Shown: positions 16,247-24,293 of the stretch, in pieces
Position numbering within the stretch: position 1 is the first letter of the stretch
Layout: the number at the start of each line of letters is the position of its first letter
NCBI GenBank assembly: GCA_019247605.1
Contig: JAFBAS010000006.1
Coordinates: 31,855 to 95,854, forward strand
Length of the DNA stretch: 64,000 bases
Reading direction: 5' to 3'
Origin: Hyphomicrobiales bacterium
GTDB taxonomy: Bacteria > Pseudomonadota > Alphaproteobacteria > Rhizobiales > Beijerinckiaceae
Notes under the pieces: generated by a model
Seen by the model: the letters and a program-made list of their open reading frames with translations, nothing else
Told to the model about the DNA's origin: nothing
The model's database searches: none
Program-made: the position numbers and the translations under genes

Positions 16247-18051
16247 GCGTCGATGGCCGAGGGCAAGATCTCGATCTTGCCTTGATTGGCAATTGCCGGA
16301 TTGGCGCGCTCGTCGACCGACGAGCACGCATCGTGTGGTGGTGCTTTCCGCGATTCGATTCGGATCCGATCTTCTCTCATCTCCTCGCTGGCGACGAGGA
16401 GAAGGGGTTCTGCGACGTCGTCCTCGCGGATTGCATCTCCACGACGTCGCAATATGTTCGTAATACGGCGGTCGTCGAGACCGTTTTAGCCGATGCCCGA
16501 GGCGGGCAGGTGCGCATCACGGATTTCGCGCCGCGCTTCGAACATTACGAGCGCACTTTTCGTCCCCCCCAGCTCATTCGCCGCATCGAGCCCATCGCCG
16601 GGCTGCCACGGATCGCGATCAGGGTCCGCCCGACCTATGCGTATGGGCGCTCGGTCACGGAATATGCGCTCGGTTCGAACCACATCCGCTACATGGGCGG
16701 TTCGGAGGTCATGCGACTTTCAAGCGATGCGCCACTCTCTTACATCGTCGCCGAGACGACCTTCGCCTTGACCCGGCCCGTAAGTGTGGTCCTCGGGCAG
16801 GACGAGCCCTTCCGCAGCGCCATCGATGCCACGAGCCGCGAGTTTCTCGATCGCACACGCGACCATTGGCTCGGCTGGGTGCGCCATCTCGGTGTCCCTT
16901 TCGAATGGCAATCGGCTGTCGTGCGTGCCGCGCTCACCCTGAAGCTTTGCAGTTTCGAGGAAACAGGAGCGATCGTGGCGGCCCACACCACCTCGATCCC
17001 CGAAGCCTCGGGAACCTCGCGAAATTGGGACTACCGATATTGCTGGCTGCGCGATGCGTTCTTTGTCATCGATGCGCTCAATCGCTTGGGCGCCACGCAA
17101 ACGATGGAATCCTACATCAATTACATAACGACGATTGCGGTCGAAGCCGTCCACCCTCTCCAGCCTGTGCACGGCATCGTTCCGTTCACGCCGCTCGATG
17201 AAGTCGTCGCCCCCGATCTCAAGGGCTTTCGCGGCCATGGTCCCGTGCGCGTCGGCAATCAGGCTGCGGCGCAGGTTCAGCACGATGTCTACGGCAGCGT
17301 GGTGCTCGGTGCGACCCAAATGTTCGTGGACGAGCGCCTCCCGAAAATGGGAGATGAGGCACTCTTCAAACAGCTCGAGCTGCTCGGGGAGAATGCGCGA
17401 CGCGTCGCGCTCGAGCCGGATGCGGGCATTTGGGAGTACCGAAATCGGGCCCGCATCCACACCTACTCCGCCACTCTCTGCTGGGCGGCCTGCGATCGGC
17501 TGGGCCAGATTGCGATGCGGCTCGGATTGAACGAGAGAGCGCAGTATTGGAGCATGCATGCGGGCGAGCTCAGGTCCAAAATCCTCGAAAACGCTTGGGA
17601 TGCCAAGCGCGGCGTGATCACCGGCGCATTCGGACACGATGACCTCGACGCCAGCGTGCTCCTCTTCGCGGAGCTTGGCCTGTTGGCGCCGACCGACGAG
17701 CGGTTCATTCGCAGTTGCGACGCCATCGGCCGCGAGTTGATGCGCAACAACCGCATCATGCGCTACACGGCAGCGGATGACTTCGGAGCACCGGAGACCG
17801 CGTTCCTCGTGTGCAATTTCTGGTACATGGACGCGCTCGCGACGATCGGTCGCCGCGAGCAGGCGCGGGACATGTTCATTGACATTCTCAATCGGCGCAA
17901 CGCCTTTGGCCTGCTCTCCGAGGATATTCATCCGATCACCGGCGAGCTTTGGGGAAATTTTCCGCAGACTTATTCGATGGCCGGCATCATCAACACGGCG
18001 ATGCGGCTCTCGGCGAGCTGGGAGGGCGCATGGGCACGCGCCTCATCATAG
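16243..18051 (+). CDS. Glycoside hydrolase family 15 protein (glucoamylase/trehalase-type)
   Basis: A 602-residue GH15 enzyme: an N-terminal beta-rich domain and a C-terminal alpha/alpha barrel. Barrel motifs are SRNWDYRYCWLRDAFF near residue 258, EPDAGIWEY with the likely general acid Glu398, and LLSEDIHP with the likely general base Glu560 followed by TGELWGNFPQTY. There is no signal peptide, so it is cytoplasmic. The ATG at 16243 overlaps otsB by ATGA; the frame is open 39 bases further into otsB. GH15 includes glucoamylases, dextran glucosidases and trehalases. Its place between otsB and otsA suggests action on trehalose or a related alpha-glucoside, which is inference. Confidence 0.92.
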   Translation: MSVDGRGQDLDLALIGNCRIGALVDRRARIVWWCFPRFDSDPIFSHLLAGDEEKGFCDVVLADCISTTSQYVRNTAVVETVLADARGGQVRITDFAPRFEHYERTFRPPQLIRRIEPIAGLPRIAIRVRPTYAYGRSVTEYALGSNHIRYMGGSEVMRLSSDAPLSYIVAETTFALTRPVSVVLGQDEPFRSAIDATSREFLDRTRDHWLGWVRHLGVPFEWQSAVVRAALTLKLCSFEETGAIVAAHTTSIPEASGTSRNWDYRYCWLRDAFFVIDALNRLGATQTMESYINYITTIAVEAVHPLQPVHGIVPFTPLDEVVAPDLKGFRGHGPVRVGNQAAAQVQHDVYGSVVLGATQMFVDERLPKMGDEALFKQLELLGENARRVALEPDAGIWEYRNRARIHTYSATLCWAACDRLGQIAMRLGLNERAQYWSMHAGELRSKILENAWDAKRGVITGAFGHDDLDASVLLFAELGLLAPTDERFIRSCDAIGRELMRNNRIMRYTAADDFGAPETAFLVCNFWYMDALATIGRREQARDMFIDILNRRNAFGLLSEDIHPITGELWGNFPQTYSMAGIINTAMRLSASWEGAWARASS

Positions 18052-19460
18052 TTTCGAACCGCGTGGCGGTTCCGGACGCTGGAGGAAGGCCGCCTCCTGG
18101 AGGGTTGGCGGTTGCGGTCAAGGCGGCTTTGAAAAATCGAACCGGCTTGTGGTTTGGATGGAGCGGCAAGGCACGAGATGAGACCGACAGCGAGCCTCGG
18201 ATCATCGAGCGCAACAAGATCACCTACGTGGTGATCGACATCTCAACCCATGATTTCCAGGAATACTACAACGGCTTCGCCAATCGCGTCCTTTGGCCGA
18301 TCCTGCACTACCGCGTCGATCTCGCTGAATTCTCTCGTGCCGATCTTTCAGGTTACATGCGCGTGAACCGCCTGTTCGCCGACAAGCTCGGCGAGCTGAT
18401 CGAGAACGACGACGTGATCTGGGTGCATGATTATCACTTGATGCCCCTCGCCAAGGAATTGCGCGCAAGAGGCCATGCGAACCCAATCGGATTTTATCTC
18501 CACATCCCCTGCGCGCCGCCCGACATTTTGGTTGCCTTGCCGCGTCACCAAGAGATCCTGGGCAGTTTGAGCTTTTACGACCTTGTCGGCTTCCAAACCG
18601 AAAACGATCGGGACAATTTCAGCCACTATCTCTTGAGCCACGGCGCCCAACTCAGCCGGGACGGCACGACGTTGACGCTCGAGGGCAGGCAGGTTCGCAC
18701 TGGCGCCTTTCCGGTCGGCATCGAGACAGCTGCTTATGCGCGACTTGCCCGCAATGCAGCACGTTCGAATTTCGTGCGCGAGTTCGAAGAAAGTCTTGCC
18801 GGTCGCAAGCTGGTGCTCGGTGTCGACAGGCTCGATTACTCGAAGGGTATCCTGCATCGGATCAACGCGTTCGACCGCTTCCTCGAAATGAACCCGGATT
18901 GGTGCTCACGCGTGACTTTCCTGCAGATCACACCGCGCAGTCGCGCGGACATCCAGGAATATGCCGCGATCGAGGATGAGGTCACAACCCTCGTCGGCAG
19001 GATCAACGGGCGGTATGGTGAGGCGTCTTGGACACCGATCCGCTACGTCAATCGCTCCTATCCACGGTCCGCCCTTGCTGGGCTTTATCGTTCGGCTGAT
19101 GTCGCGCTCGTCACCCCTTTGCGCGATGGCATGAACCTGGTGGCGAAGGAATTTATCGCCGCGCAGGACGCTCAAGACCCCGGCGTTCTCATCCTGTCGC
19201 AGTTCGCGGGCGCTGCGGCCGAGCTCGATCGGGCGCTGATCGTCAATCCGCACGAGACGGAGGGCGTGGCGGCGGCGCTGAAGCGCTCGCTCGACATGCC
19301 GCTCGACGAACGCCGTCAGCGCTACAAGAAAATGTTCGAGCACCTTGCGCGAAACGACATCGAGCGCTGGGCCAAGAGATACCTCGGGACGCTTGCCGAC
19401 ACGCGCCAAAGGCCAGGCCTGCTCGATGGACTGCGCACCCTCTTCGGCAGCCTCGCCTAA
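18030..19460 (+). CDS. otsA: Alpha,alpha-trehalose-phosphate synthase (GT20)
   Basis: Glycosyltransferase of 476 residues that joins glucose from a nucleotide sugar to glucose-6-phosphate, giving trehalose-6-phosphate. It starts MGTRLIIVSNRVAVP, and shows VHDYHLMPLAKELR, GFYLHIPCAPPDI, the VDRLDYSKGI donor-site motif and LVTPLRDGMNLVAKEF. The start overlaps the GH15 gene by 22 bases. It is the third gene of the trehalose operon. A 15-base sequence containing the stop codon is repeated in tandem at 19446-19475. Confidence 0.95.
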   Translation: MGTRLIIVSNRVAVPDAGGRPPPGGLAVAVKAALKNRTGLWFGWSGKARDETDSEPRIIERNKITYVVIDISTHDFQEYYNGFANRVLWPILHYRVDLAEFSRADLSGYMRVNRLFADKLGELIENDDVIWVHDYHLMPLAKELRARGHANPIGFYLHIPCAPPDILVALPRHQEILGSLSFYDLVGFQTENDRDNFSHYLLSHGAQLSRDGTTLTLEGRQVRTGAFPVGIETAAYARLARNAARSNFVREFEESLAGRKLVLGVDRLDYSKGILHRINAFDRFLEMNPDWCSRVTFLQITPRSRADIQEYAAIEDEVTTLVGRINGRYGEASWTPIRYVNRSYPRSALAGLYRSADVALVTPLRDGMNLVAKEFIAAQDAQDPGVLILSQFAGAAAELDRALIVNPHETEGVAAALKRSLDMPLDERRQRYKKMFEHLARNDIERWAKRYLGTLADTRQRPGLLDGLRTLFGSLA

Positions 19461-19475
19461 GGCAGCCTCGCTTAA
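19446..19475 (+). repeat. Tandem 15-base repeat over the otsA stop codon
   Basis: The 15 bases at 19446-19460, ending with the otsA stop codon TAA, recur at 19461-19475 with one change (C to T). This looks like a small local duplication. Confidence 0.8.
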
Positions 19476-19539
19476 GACCTGGCGAATAAATTCTCTTGTC
19501 CGGGTGTTTTCGCTCCATCCACATCACGGAGAACCGGAA

Positions 19540-20073
19540 ATGCTCAAGAAATCGGATATGATCGCCATGGCGCTTGGCGTCGTGCTTGGCGCGGCTGCCA
19601 CCGTGCCGGCGTTTGCCGCCGGCGGCGGCGGCGATCCTCCCCCTCCTCCCACTTGCGCCAAGGGGCAAGTCTACAGCGCAAAAAAGAATGCCTGCGTGAA
19701 GGCCGAGCGGGGTGCTCTTCCCGATGAGGAGATGACCCAATACGCCTATGCGCTCGCCAAGCAGGATCGCTTCCAGGAAGCGCTCAATATGCTCGACCTG
19801 CTCGAGAATCCGAACACGCCCAAGGCGCTCAATTACCGCGGTTTTGCCACGCGCAAGCTCGGCCACACCGAGGAAGGGATTTCCTACTACCTGAAGTCCG
19901 TGGCGCTCGATCCCAATTACGCGCAAGTTCGCGAATATCTTGGGGAAGCCTATGTGATCCAGGGCAAGCTCGATCTCGCCAACTCACAACTGGCGACAAT
20001 CAAGACCATCTGCGGCACGGGCTGCGAAGAATACGAGGACCTCGCGCGAGCTATCGAGGATTCCAAGCTCTAA
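19540..20073 (+). CDS. Secreted tetratricopeptide-repeat protein
   Basis: A 177-residue exported protein. A signal peptide covers about residues 1-27 (MLKKSDMIAMALGVVLG to PAFA), then a Gly/Pro-rich joint and a short Cys-containing segment (CAKGQVYSAKKNACVK) that may form a disulfide. The rest is two to three TPR-like helical repeats (EEMTQYAYALAKQDRFQEAL, YRGFATRKLGHTEEGISYYL, and AQVREYLGEAYVIQGKLDLA), a protein-binding scaffold, with CGTGC near the end. The ATG at 19540 is chosen because it begins the signal peptide. It lies 79 bases after otsA on the same strand, so it could be in the trehalose transcript. The partner is unknown. Confidence 0.82.
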   Translation: MLKKSDMIAMALGVVLGAAATVPAFAAGGGGDPPPPPTCAKGQVYSAKKNACVKAERGALPDEEMTQYAYALAKQDRFQEALNMLDLLENPNTPKALNYRGFATRKLGHTEEGISYYLKSVALDPNYAQVREYLGEAYVIQGKLDLANSQLATIKTICGTGCEEYEDLARAIEDSKL

Positions 20074-20421
20074 GAGGATTTTACCTAATTGGCGCGGCGG
20101 CTCGCCCGCCGCGCCTCCCGAGAGCTTGCGAGCAACGGCTTCAAGTCTCGCCGATGTGCTCATCACCGACGGCTCTGCAAGCCCCTTTTGCTTAACGAAT
20201 GTCGCCAATCAACTGCCTTTCGGGGATCGTGGCCGGCAACAGGTCATCTTTTGTCCATTGCGCTCGAAGCTACGTGGACACGTTCGATCTGATTTCTGGT
20301 CAAGATACAGGTCCAATTCAGCGCACCTCGACAACTCGTTGCAAAAATAGCTTTCATTTTTTGAGAGCATGCTCTAGTCACCGCCGATGGGCGTCCGTGG
20401 CTTGCATGGGTCTCTTCCGAC
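20074..20421. other. Intergenic region upstream of the ECF sigma gene
   Basis: This 348-base gap should hold the promoter of the sigma/anti-sigma operon. I see no GGAAC-type element. The most notable feature is the perfect 12-base palindrome at 20364-20375, 47 bases before the start. Overlapping open frames (for example 20199-20687) are shadows or lack protein-like features. Confidence 0.5.
20364..20375. repeat. Perfect 12-base palindrome before the sigma factor gene
   Basis: AGAGCATGCTCT is fully self-complementary and sits 47 bases upstream of the sigma start. It could be an operator for a dimeric regulator; no other copy was noticed. Confidence 0.4.
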
Positions 20422-20955
20422 ATGATCGAGAGTGGCCAGCTCGAAGTGAGGGCCGGCTTGGTGAACCATTTGGCCCGGCTCTGGAGATACGGGCTTGTCC
20501 TCTCGGGAAGGCGCGACGTAGCGGAAGACCTCGTTCAGGCCACTTGCGTGCGCGCCCTCGAACGCGCGAGCCAATTCACTCGAGGTTCGAGGCTCGATCG
20601 TTGGCTTTTCTCGATCCTTCGTTCGATCTGGTTGAACGAGCTTCGCTCGCGCCGGATTCGGCAAGGCGGGGGCGTGGTCGACGCTGAAACCACGCTGTCT
20701 TTTGAAGGGGCTCATGAAATTGAAACGAATATATTGGCTCAACAAGTGTTAAGACGGGTGCAACTGCTTCCGCAAGCGCAACGGGAGACGCTCTTCTTGG
20801 CCTATGTTGAAGGATTGAGCTATCGGGACACGGCCGAGATGCTCGAGGTGCCGATTGGAACCGTCATGAGCCGCCTTGCCGCGGCGCGCGAGGCGCTTAG
20901 CAGGTTGAACACGTCTCGCGAAGATGCGTCGCCTGCGCGGGGTCAACGTCGATGA
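20422..20955 (+). CDS. ECF-type RNA polymerase sigma factor
   Basis: A 177-residue sigma-70 family protein of the extracytoplasmic-function group. Region 2 (about residues 10-80) contains LWRYGLVLSGRRDVAEDLVQ and FTRGSRLDRWLFSILR; region 4 (about 108-165) contains LLPQAQRETLFLAYVEGLSY and the recognition helix PIGTVMSRLAAAREAL. There is no region 1 or 3, as expected. The gene overlaps the next one by ATGA; that gene encodes a membrane protein of anti-sigma type, so activity is probably controlled by an envelope signal. It resembles EcfG in parts of region 2, but the partner is not NepR, so I treat it as a separate ECF. Confidence 0.9.
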   Translation: MIESGQLEVRAGLVNHLARLWRYGLVLSGRRDVAEDLVQATCVRALERASQFTRGSRLDRWLFSILRSIWLNELRSRRIRQGGGVVDAETTLSFEGAHEIETNILAQQVLRRVQLLPQAQRETLFLAYVEGLSYRDTAEMLEVPIGTVMSRLAAAREALSRLNTSREDASPARGQRR

Positions 20956-21788
20956 CCGAGTTACCGACCGGGCGGCCGGCCGATGCCGATCTCGTCGCCC
21001 TCCTCGATGGAGAATTGTCTCCGGCGCAAGCGCAATGGGTGGAGAGCTGGCTATCGCGCGACACCGAGCTGCGCCGGCGGCGCGACCTGCTCGCACATGA
21101 CAGCGACGAGCTGAAAGGTGCTTTCGCGGCGCTCCTTGCGGAGGCACCGGAGGTCAAGTTGGAGCGAATGCTTCTCGGCTTGACGGGCTACGGCGTCCAT
21201 CGAGCCACCGCTCATCCCCGCTCATCCTCTTTCCTTCTGCGAAGTCGGCCGCGTCTCGCATTGCTCGCCGCTGGTATCGCTCTTTTCGCAACCGGCGTCC
21301 TAGTCGATCGGTTTCTGCCCGATTGGCGTGAGGCCGCCCGTATCGAAGTTACGAGCGACAGCGAGGATGAATGGCGTCAGGCTGTGGCGGAATACATGTC
21401 GCTTTACACGCCCGAGACGATCGCAGGCATCGCGGACGACCCATCCCATATGGAACGTGAGCTTGCCGTCGTCGGAGCAAAACTCGGCGTTGGCCTTCCC
21501 GCTTCCGAACTCTCCCTCCCCGGCATGGCGTTGAAGCGCGCTCAAATCCTGCAATATGATGGAAAGCCGCTGGGCCAAGTCGCATATCTCGACCCGCATG
21601 ACGGCGTGACGGCATTATGCATCTACGGGGATAGCCACCAGGAGAGCGCGCCGACCACCGAGCGGCGCGTTGGCCTCAACATCGTGCATTGGGCATCTCA
21701 TGGCCGCGCATTTATGCTGGTCGGCCGCAAGCCCATGGCTGACTTGCGTGATCTCGCCGGCCGCTTGTCACAACGATTGACCCTTTAA
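20952..21788 (+). CDS. Membrane anti-sigma factor (ECF partner)
   Basis: A 278-residue single-pass protein. The cytoplasmic N-terminal part (about 1-60) starts with a DADLVALLDGELSP segment, the typical opening of anti-sigma domains, followed by a basic region. A single transmembrane helix spans about residues 101-118, leaving about 155 residues outside that could sense the signal. The zinc HxxxCxxC motif of ZAS proteins is absent, so it is not a thiol-redox ZAS sensor. It starts within the stop of the sigma gene, which fits a sigma/anti-sigma pair made in fixed ratio. Confidence 0.82.
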   Translation: MTELPTGRPADADLVALLDGELSPAQAQWVESWLSRDTELRRRRDLLAHDSDELKGAFAALLAEAPEVKLERMLLGLTGYGVHRATAHPRSSSFLLRSRPRLALLAAGIALFATGVLVDRFLPDWREAARIEVTSDSEDEWRQAVAEYMSLYTPETIAGIADDPSHMERELAVVGAKLGVGLPASELSLPGMALKRAQILQYDGKPLGQVAYLDPHDGVTALCIYGDSHQESAPTTERRVGLNIVHWASHGRAFMLVGRKPMADLRDLAGRLSQRLTL

Positions 21789-21884
21789 ACGCTAATTTCG
21801 GATCCACGCCTGTTTGGGAACCATGCGCTAAAGAGTGAGATTCACCTTCTGCCATATACGCAGGGCGTACACGCCGCTACCCCA

Positions 21885-21902
21885 CCCTTGGACCTCCAAG
21901 GG
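21885..21902. repeat. Inverted repeat upstream of the response regulator
   Basis: CCCTTGGA (21885-21892) and TCCAAGGG (21895-21902) form a perfect 8-base inverted repeat 45 bases before the regulator start. There is no T-run, so a terminator is unlikely; an operator or leader hairpin is possible. Confidence 0.45.
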
Positions 21903-21946
21903 CGAGTAGCTAATATCGAAACCCGTGAGTCGATTCGAGTTCCGAC

Positions 21947-22633
21947 ATGTCCAATCGCACGCGCATTCTCGTCGTAGATGATGATGTCGACATCGTCGAC
22001 ACATTGAACGATCAATTGAGCGTGAACGGCGAATTCTCGGTGAGCTCCGCAGCAACCGCGGTTGCGGCCCTGGCACTCGTAAAATCCGAGCCTTTCGACC
22101 TGGTGATTATGGATGTAGGCCTACCCGACATGGACGGCCGGGAAGCCGTGAGGGTGATGCGCGCGGGCGGTGCACGCATGCCGATTATAATGCTTACCGG
22201 CCATGCGAGCGACGCCGACACCGTGGCCGGACTCGGCTCAGGCGCCAACGACTACGTCGCAAAGCCGTTTCGTTTCGCGGTGCTCTTGGCGCGCATCCGC
22301 GTGCAGCTTCGACAGCATGAGGCGAGCGACGACGCGGTCCTGCGCATCGGGCCTTTGCAATTCAAGCCGGCATCGAAGCTGATCGTCACGGAAAAAGGCT
22401 CGAAGCTGAAACTCACGGAAAAAGAAGCAGCGATCCTGCGCTTCCTCTATCGTTCCAATGGGCACTCCGTAGCGCGCAAAGTGCTGCTCCAAGAGGTCTG
22501 GGGGTACAACTCTTCAGTCTCCACCCACACGCTCGAGACACACATCTATCGCTTGCGGCAGAAGATCGAAATGGGCGCCGAGGCGGGAAAGATGATCCTC
22601 ACGGATCAGGGCGGCTACAAGCTCATCGTCTGA
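21947..22633 (+). CDS. OmpR-family response regulator
   Basis: A 228-residue DNA-binding regulator. The receiver domain (about 5-120) has the acidic pair in LVVDDDVDI, the phospho-acceptor Asp in LVIMDVGLPDMDG, the switch Thr in MLTGHAS and Lys in VAKPF. The winged-helix output domain (about 130-226) has LTEKEAAILRFLYR and the recognition region STHTLETHIYRLRQKIE. The Gly-Tyr-Lys end is typical of this family. No histidine kinase is adjacent, so it is an orphan or works with a distant kinase. The target genes are not evident. Confidence 0.93.
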   Translation: MSNRTRILVVDDDVDIVDTLNDQLSVNGEFSVSSAATAVAALALVKSEPFDLVIMDVGLPDMDGREAVRVMRAGGARMPIIMLTGHASDADTVAGLGSGANDYVAKPFRFAVLLARIRVQLRQHEASDDAVLRIGPLQFKPASKLIVTEKGSKLKLTEKEAAILRFLYRSNGHSVARKVLLQEVWGYNSSVSTHTLETHIYRLRQKIEMGAEAGKMILTDQGGYKLIV

Positions 22634-22815
22634 GGCTCGGCCCTACGCCGCTCACGTCGCGTTCTCGATGGCGAGGATGTCGAGGACACACGATGCCGCG
22701 TTCCGGCTGAAATCACACTCACGCCAGCTAGAGCCTCGGAATATTACCTTAGCACAGGTGCGCGAGATTTCCCCTTCGTGCTATCTTGTTCGCGGTGCTC
22801 GCCCCTCGAGAGGAC

Positions 22816-23310
22816 ATGCAGCTCAACACCAAGACTCAGCGCCTCGCGCGCATCGCGCCTCTCGCCGTCATCGAGAGCGACGCACTTCGCCTTCTGGCCT
22901 TTGACGGAATTGAAATGACGATCGAACCCGACTCCGTTCTCTTCCGCCAGGGAGAGGCGGCGGACGGTGGGTACGCGGTGATTTCAGGCTCGATCGCTCT
23001 GGAACGTGAAGGGGAGATATCGACCCCCGCGCGTCTGATGAAGACGGGGTCCTTGATTGGGCTGCACGCCCTCGTCGTGAGCCTTGAACGGCCCGCGACC
23101 GCAACGGCACGCGAAAAATCCCTGCTTCTGAAATTGCCGAGAGGGCTAATGCTGCGCGTGCTCGAAGCCTTCCCAAACTCGGCCACGGCGTTCCGCCAAT
23201 ATGTCGAAGAAAGCCTGGCCGCGCAAACAAATGCGCTGGAGCGCATCGCAAGCTCGATCGATGCCGTGGCCGCGCATTACAAGGTAAGAGAGAGCAGAAC
23301 CGGAACGTGA
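22816..23310 (+). CDS. Lone cyclic-nucleotide-binding-domain protein
   Basis: A 164-residue protein that is almost entirely a CRP-type nucleotide-binding beta barrel: PDSVLFRQGEAADGGYAVISGSIAL, then GSLIGLHALVVSLERPATATARE, followed by a C-helix region. It has no helix-turn-helix, unlike CRP/FNR, and no enzymatic domain. The ATG at 22816 is chosen for its GAGAGGA upstream; the frame is open 30 bases further. The consensus PRS arginine of cAMP sites appears only as ERPATA, so binding of cAMP is uncertain. The 3' end overlaps the convergent xthA gene by 34 bases. The role is unknown. Confidence 0.78.
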   Translation: MQLNTKTQRLARIAPLAVIESDALRLLAFDGIEMTIEPDSVLFRQGEAADGGYAVISGSIALEREGEISTPARLMKTGSLIGLHALVVSLERPATATAREKSLLLKLPRGLMLRVLEAFPNSATAFRQYVEESLAAQTNALERIASSIDAVAAHYKVRESRTGT

Positions 23311-24086
23311 TCGGAGGGACGATCGAGGCCCCGCGCCGCGGTCTCGATCGTGACCTCGCCGATGCTGGCCTGGAGCGAAGAAGAGACCCAGATGTGATCG
23401 AGGCGCCGACCGCGATTTGACGCCATCCAATCCACTGCCCGGTAGCTCCACCACGTATAGACGCGCTCAGGCTCGGGAATGCGATGACGGACCGCATCAA
23501 TCCATTCACCGCAACGACGAATCTCCTCGAGCGCGGCCGTCTCCACGGGCGTGTGGCTCACAACATCCAAAAGCTGCTTATGGCTCCAGACGTCGCTCTC
23601 GTAAGGCGCGACATTGAGATCGCCCGTGATAACGGCGCGCCCGCTCGTTCCCGCCTGTTGGGCGCTCCATTCTCGCATATCTCTGAGGAAACCGAGCTTA
23701 TGGGCAAATTTCACGTTCAGCGCGGGGTCTGGAATGTCGCCGCCGGCGGGGACGTAAAAATTATTGACCGTCACAGCGATGCCGGCGGGCGAGGTCACCT
23801 CGGCAGCAATATGCCGCGCATCGCCCTTGCTGCCGAAGGGCAGGCATGAGGGCTCCCCGAGCGGCAGACGCGAAAGGATCGCGACGCCGTTATACCCCTT
23901 ATCGCCCCGGATCACCTGATGCGCGTAGCCGATCTCTCGGAATGCGGAACGCGGAAATTGATCGTCGAGACATTTCGTCTCTTGCAGGCAAAGCACATCC
24001 GGCTGCGCGCGCTGCAAATACTCGAGAACGAGCTTGAGGCGAAGCCGGACGGAGTTGATGTTCCAGGTCGCGACGGCAAGCGGCAT
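23277..24086 (-). CDS. xthA: Exodeoxyribonuclease III
   Basis: A 269-residue apurinic/apyrimidinic endonuclease and 3'-exonuclease of the Xth family, which cleaves DNA at abasic sites in base-excision repair. Key motifs are VATWNINSVRLRL at the start, LCLQETKC with the metal-binding Glu, the GDLNVAP motif and the closing SDHVPVLLSL with the catalytic Asp-His. Length is normal. It is convergent with the cyclic-nucleotide-binding gene and downstream of serA on the same strand, with a 207-base gap that includes a strong hairpin. Confidence 0.95.
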   Translation of the reverse strand: MPLAVATWNINSVRLRLKLVLEYLQRAQPDVLCLQETKCLDDQFPRSAFREIGYAHQVIRGDKGYNGVAILSRLPLGEPSCLPFGSKGDARHIAAEVTSPAGIAVTVNNFYVPAGGDIPDPALNVKFAHKLGFLRDMREWSAQQAGTSGRAVITGDLNVAPYESDVWSHKQLLDVVSHTPVETAALEEIRRCGEWIDAVRHRIPEPERVYTWWSYRAVDWMASNRGRRLDHIWVSSSLQASIGEVTIETAARGLDRPSDHVPVLLSLTL

Positions 24087-24134
24087 GAAGCAAGATCAAG
24101 GCTGCGGGCGGCTGGGAGCGCCCCGCTCGCGATG

Positions 24135-24158
24135 TGACGCGACTTCGCTGTCGCGTCA
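24135..24158. repeat. Strong hairpin between serA and xthA
   Basis: TGACGCGAC (24135-24143) and GTCGCGTCA (24150-24158) pair perfectly around a six-base loop. It lies after the serC-serA genes on the minus strand. No T-run follows on either strand, so it is not a classical intrinsic terminator; it may block 3' decay or be a protein site. Confidence 0.5.
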
Positions 24159-24293
24159 ACGCAACTCTCGCGCTTTAAGCCAGTTTCTCCTGAGCTTTTG
24201 CAAGAGAGGGCGTCAAAATCGAACAACCGCCCGTCAAATTTCCGTTGCTTGGCGTAGCATGATACCCGCGCGAGGCATGCTGGCGCCCGCAAG

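Noticed and set aside
16720..17931. Open frame of 403 codons on the minus strand
   Set aside because: Antisense to the GH15 gene, which carries both catalytic motifs.
20422..20955. Sigma factor considered as EcfG itself
   Set aside because: It is partnered with a membrane anti-sigma rather than NepR and lies far from phyR; likeness in region 2 alone is not enough.
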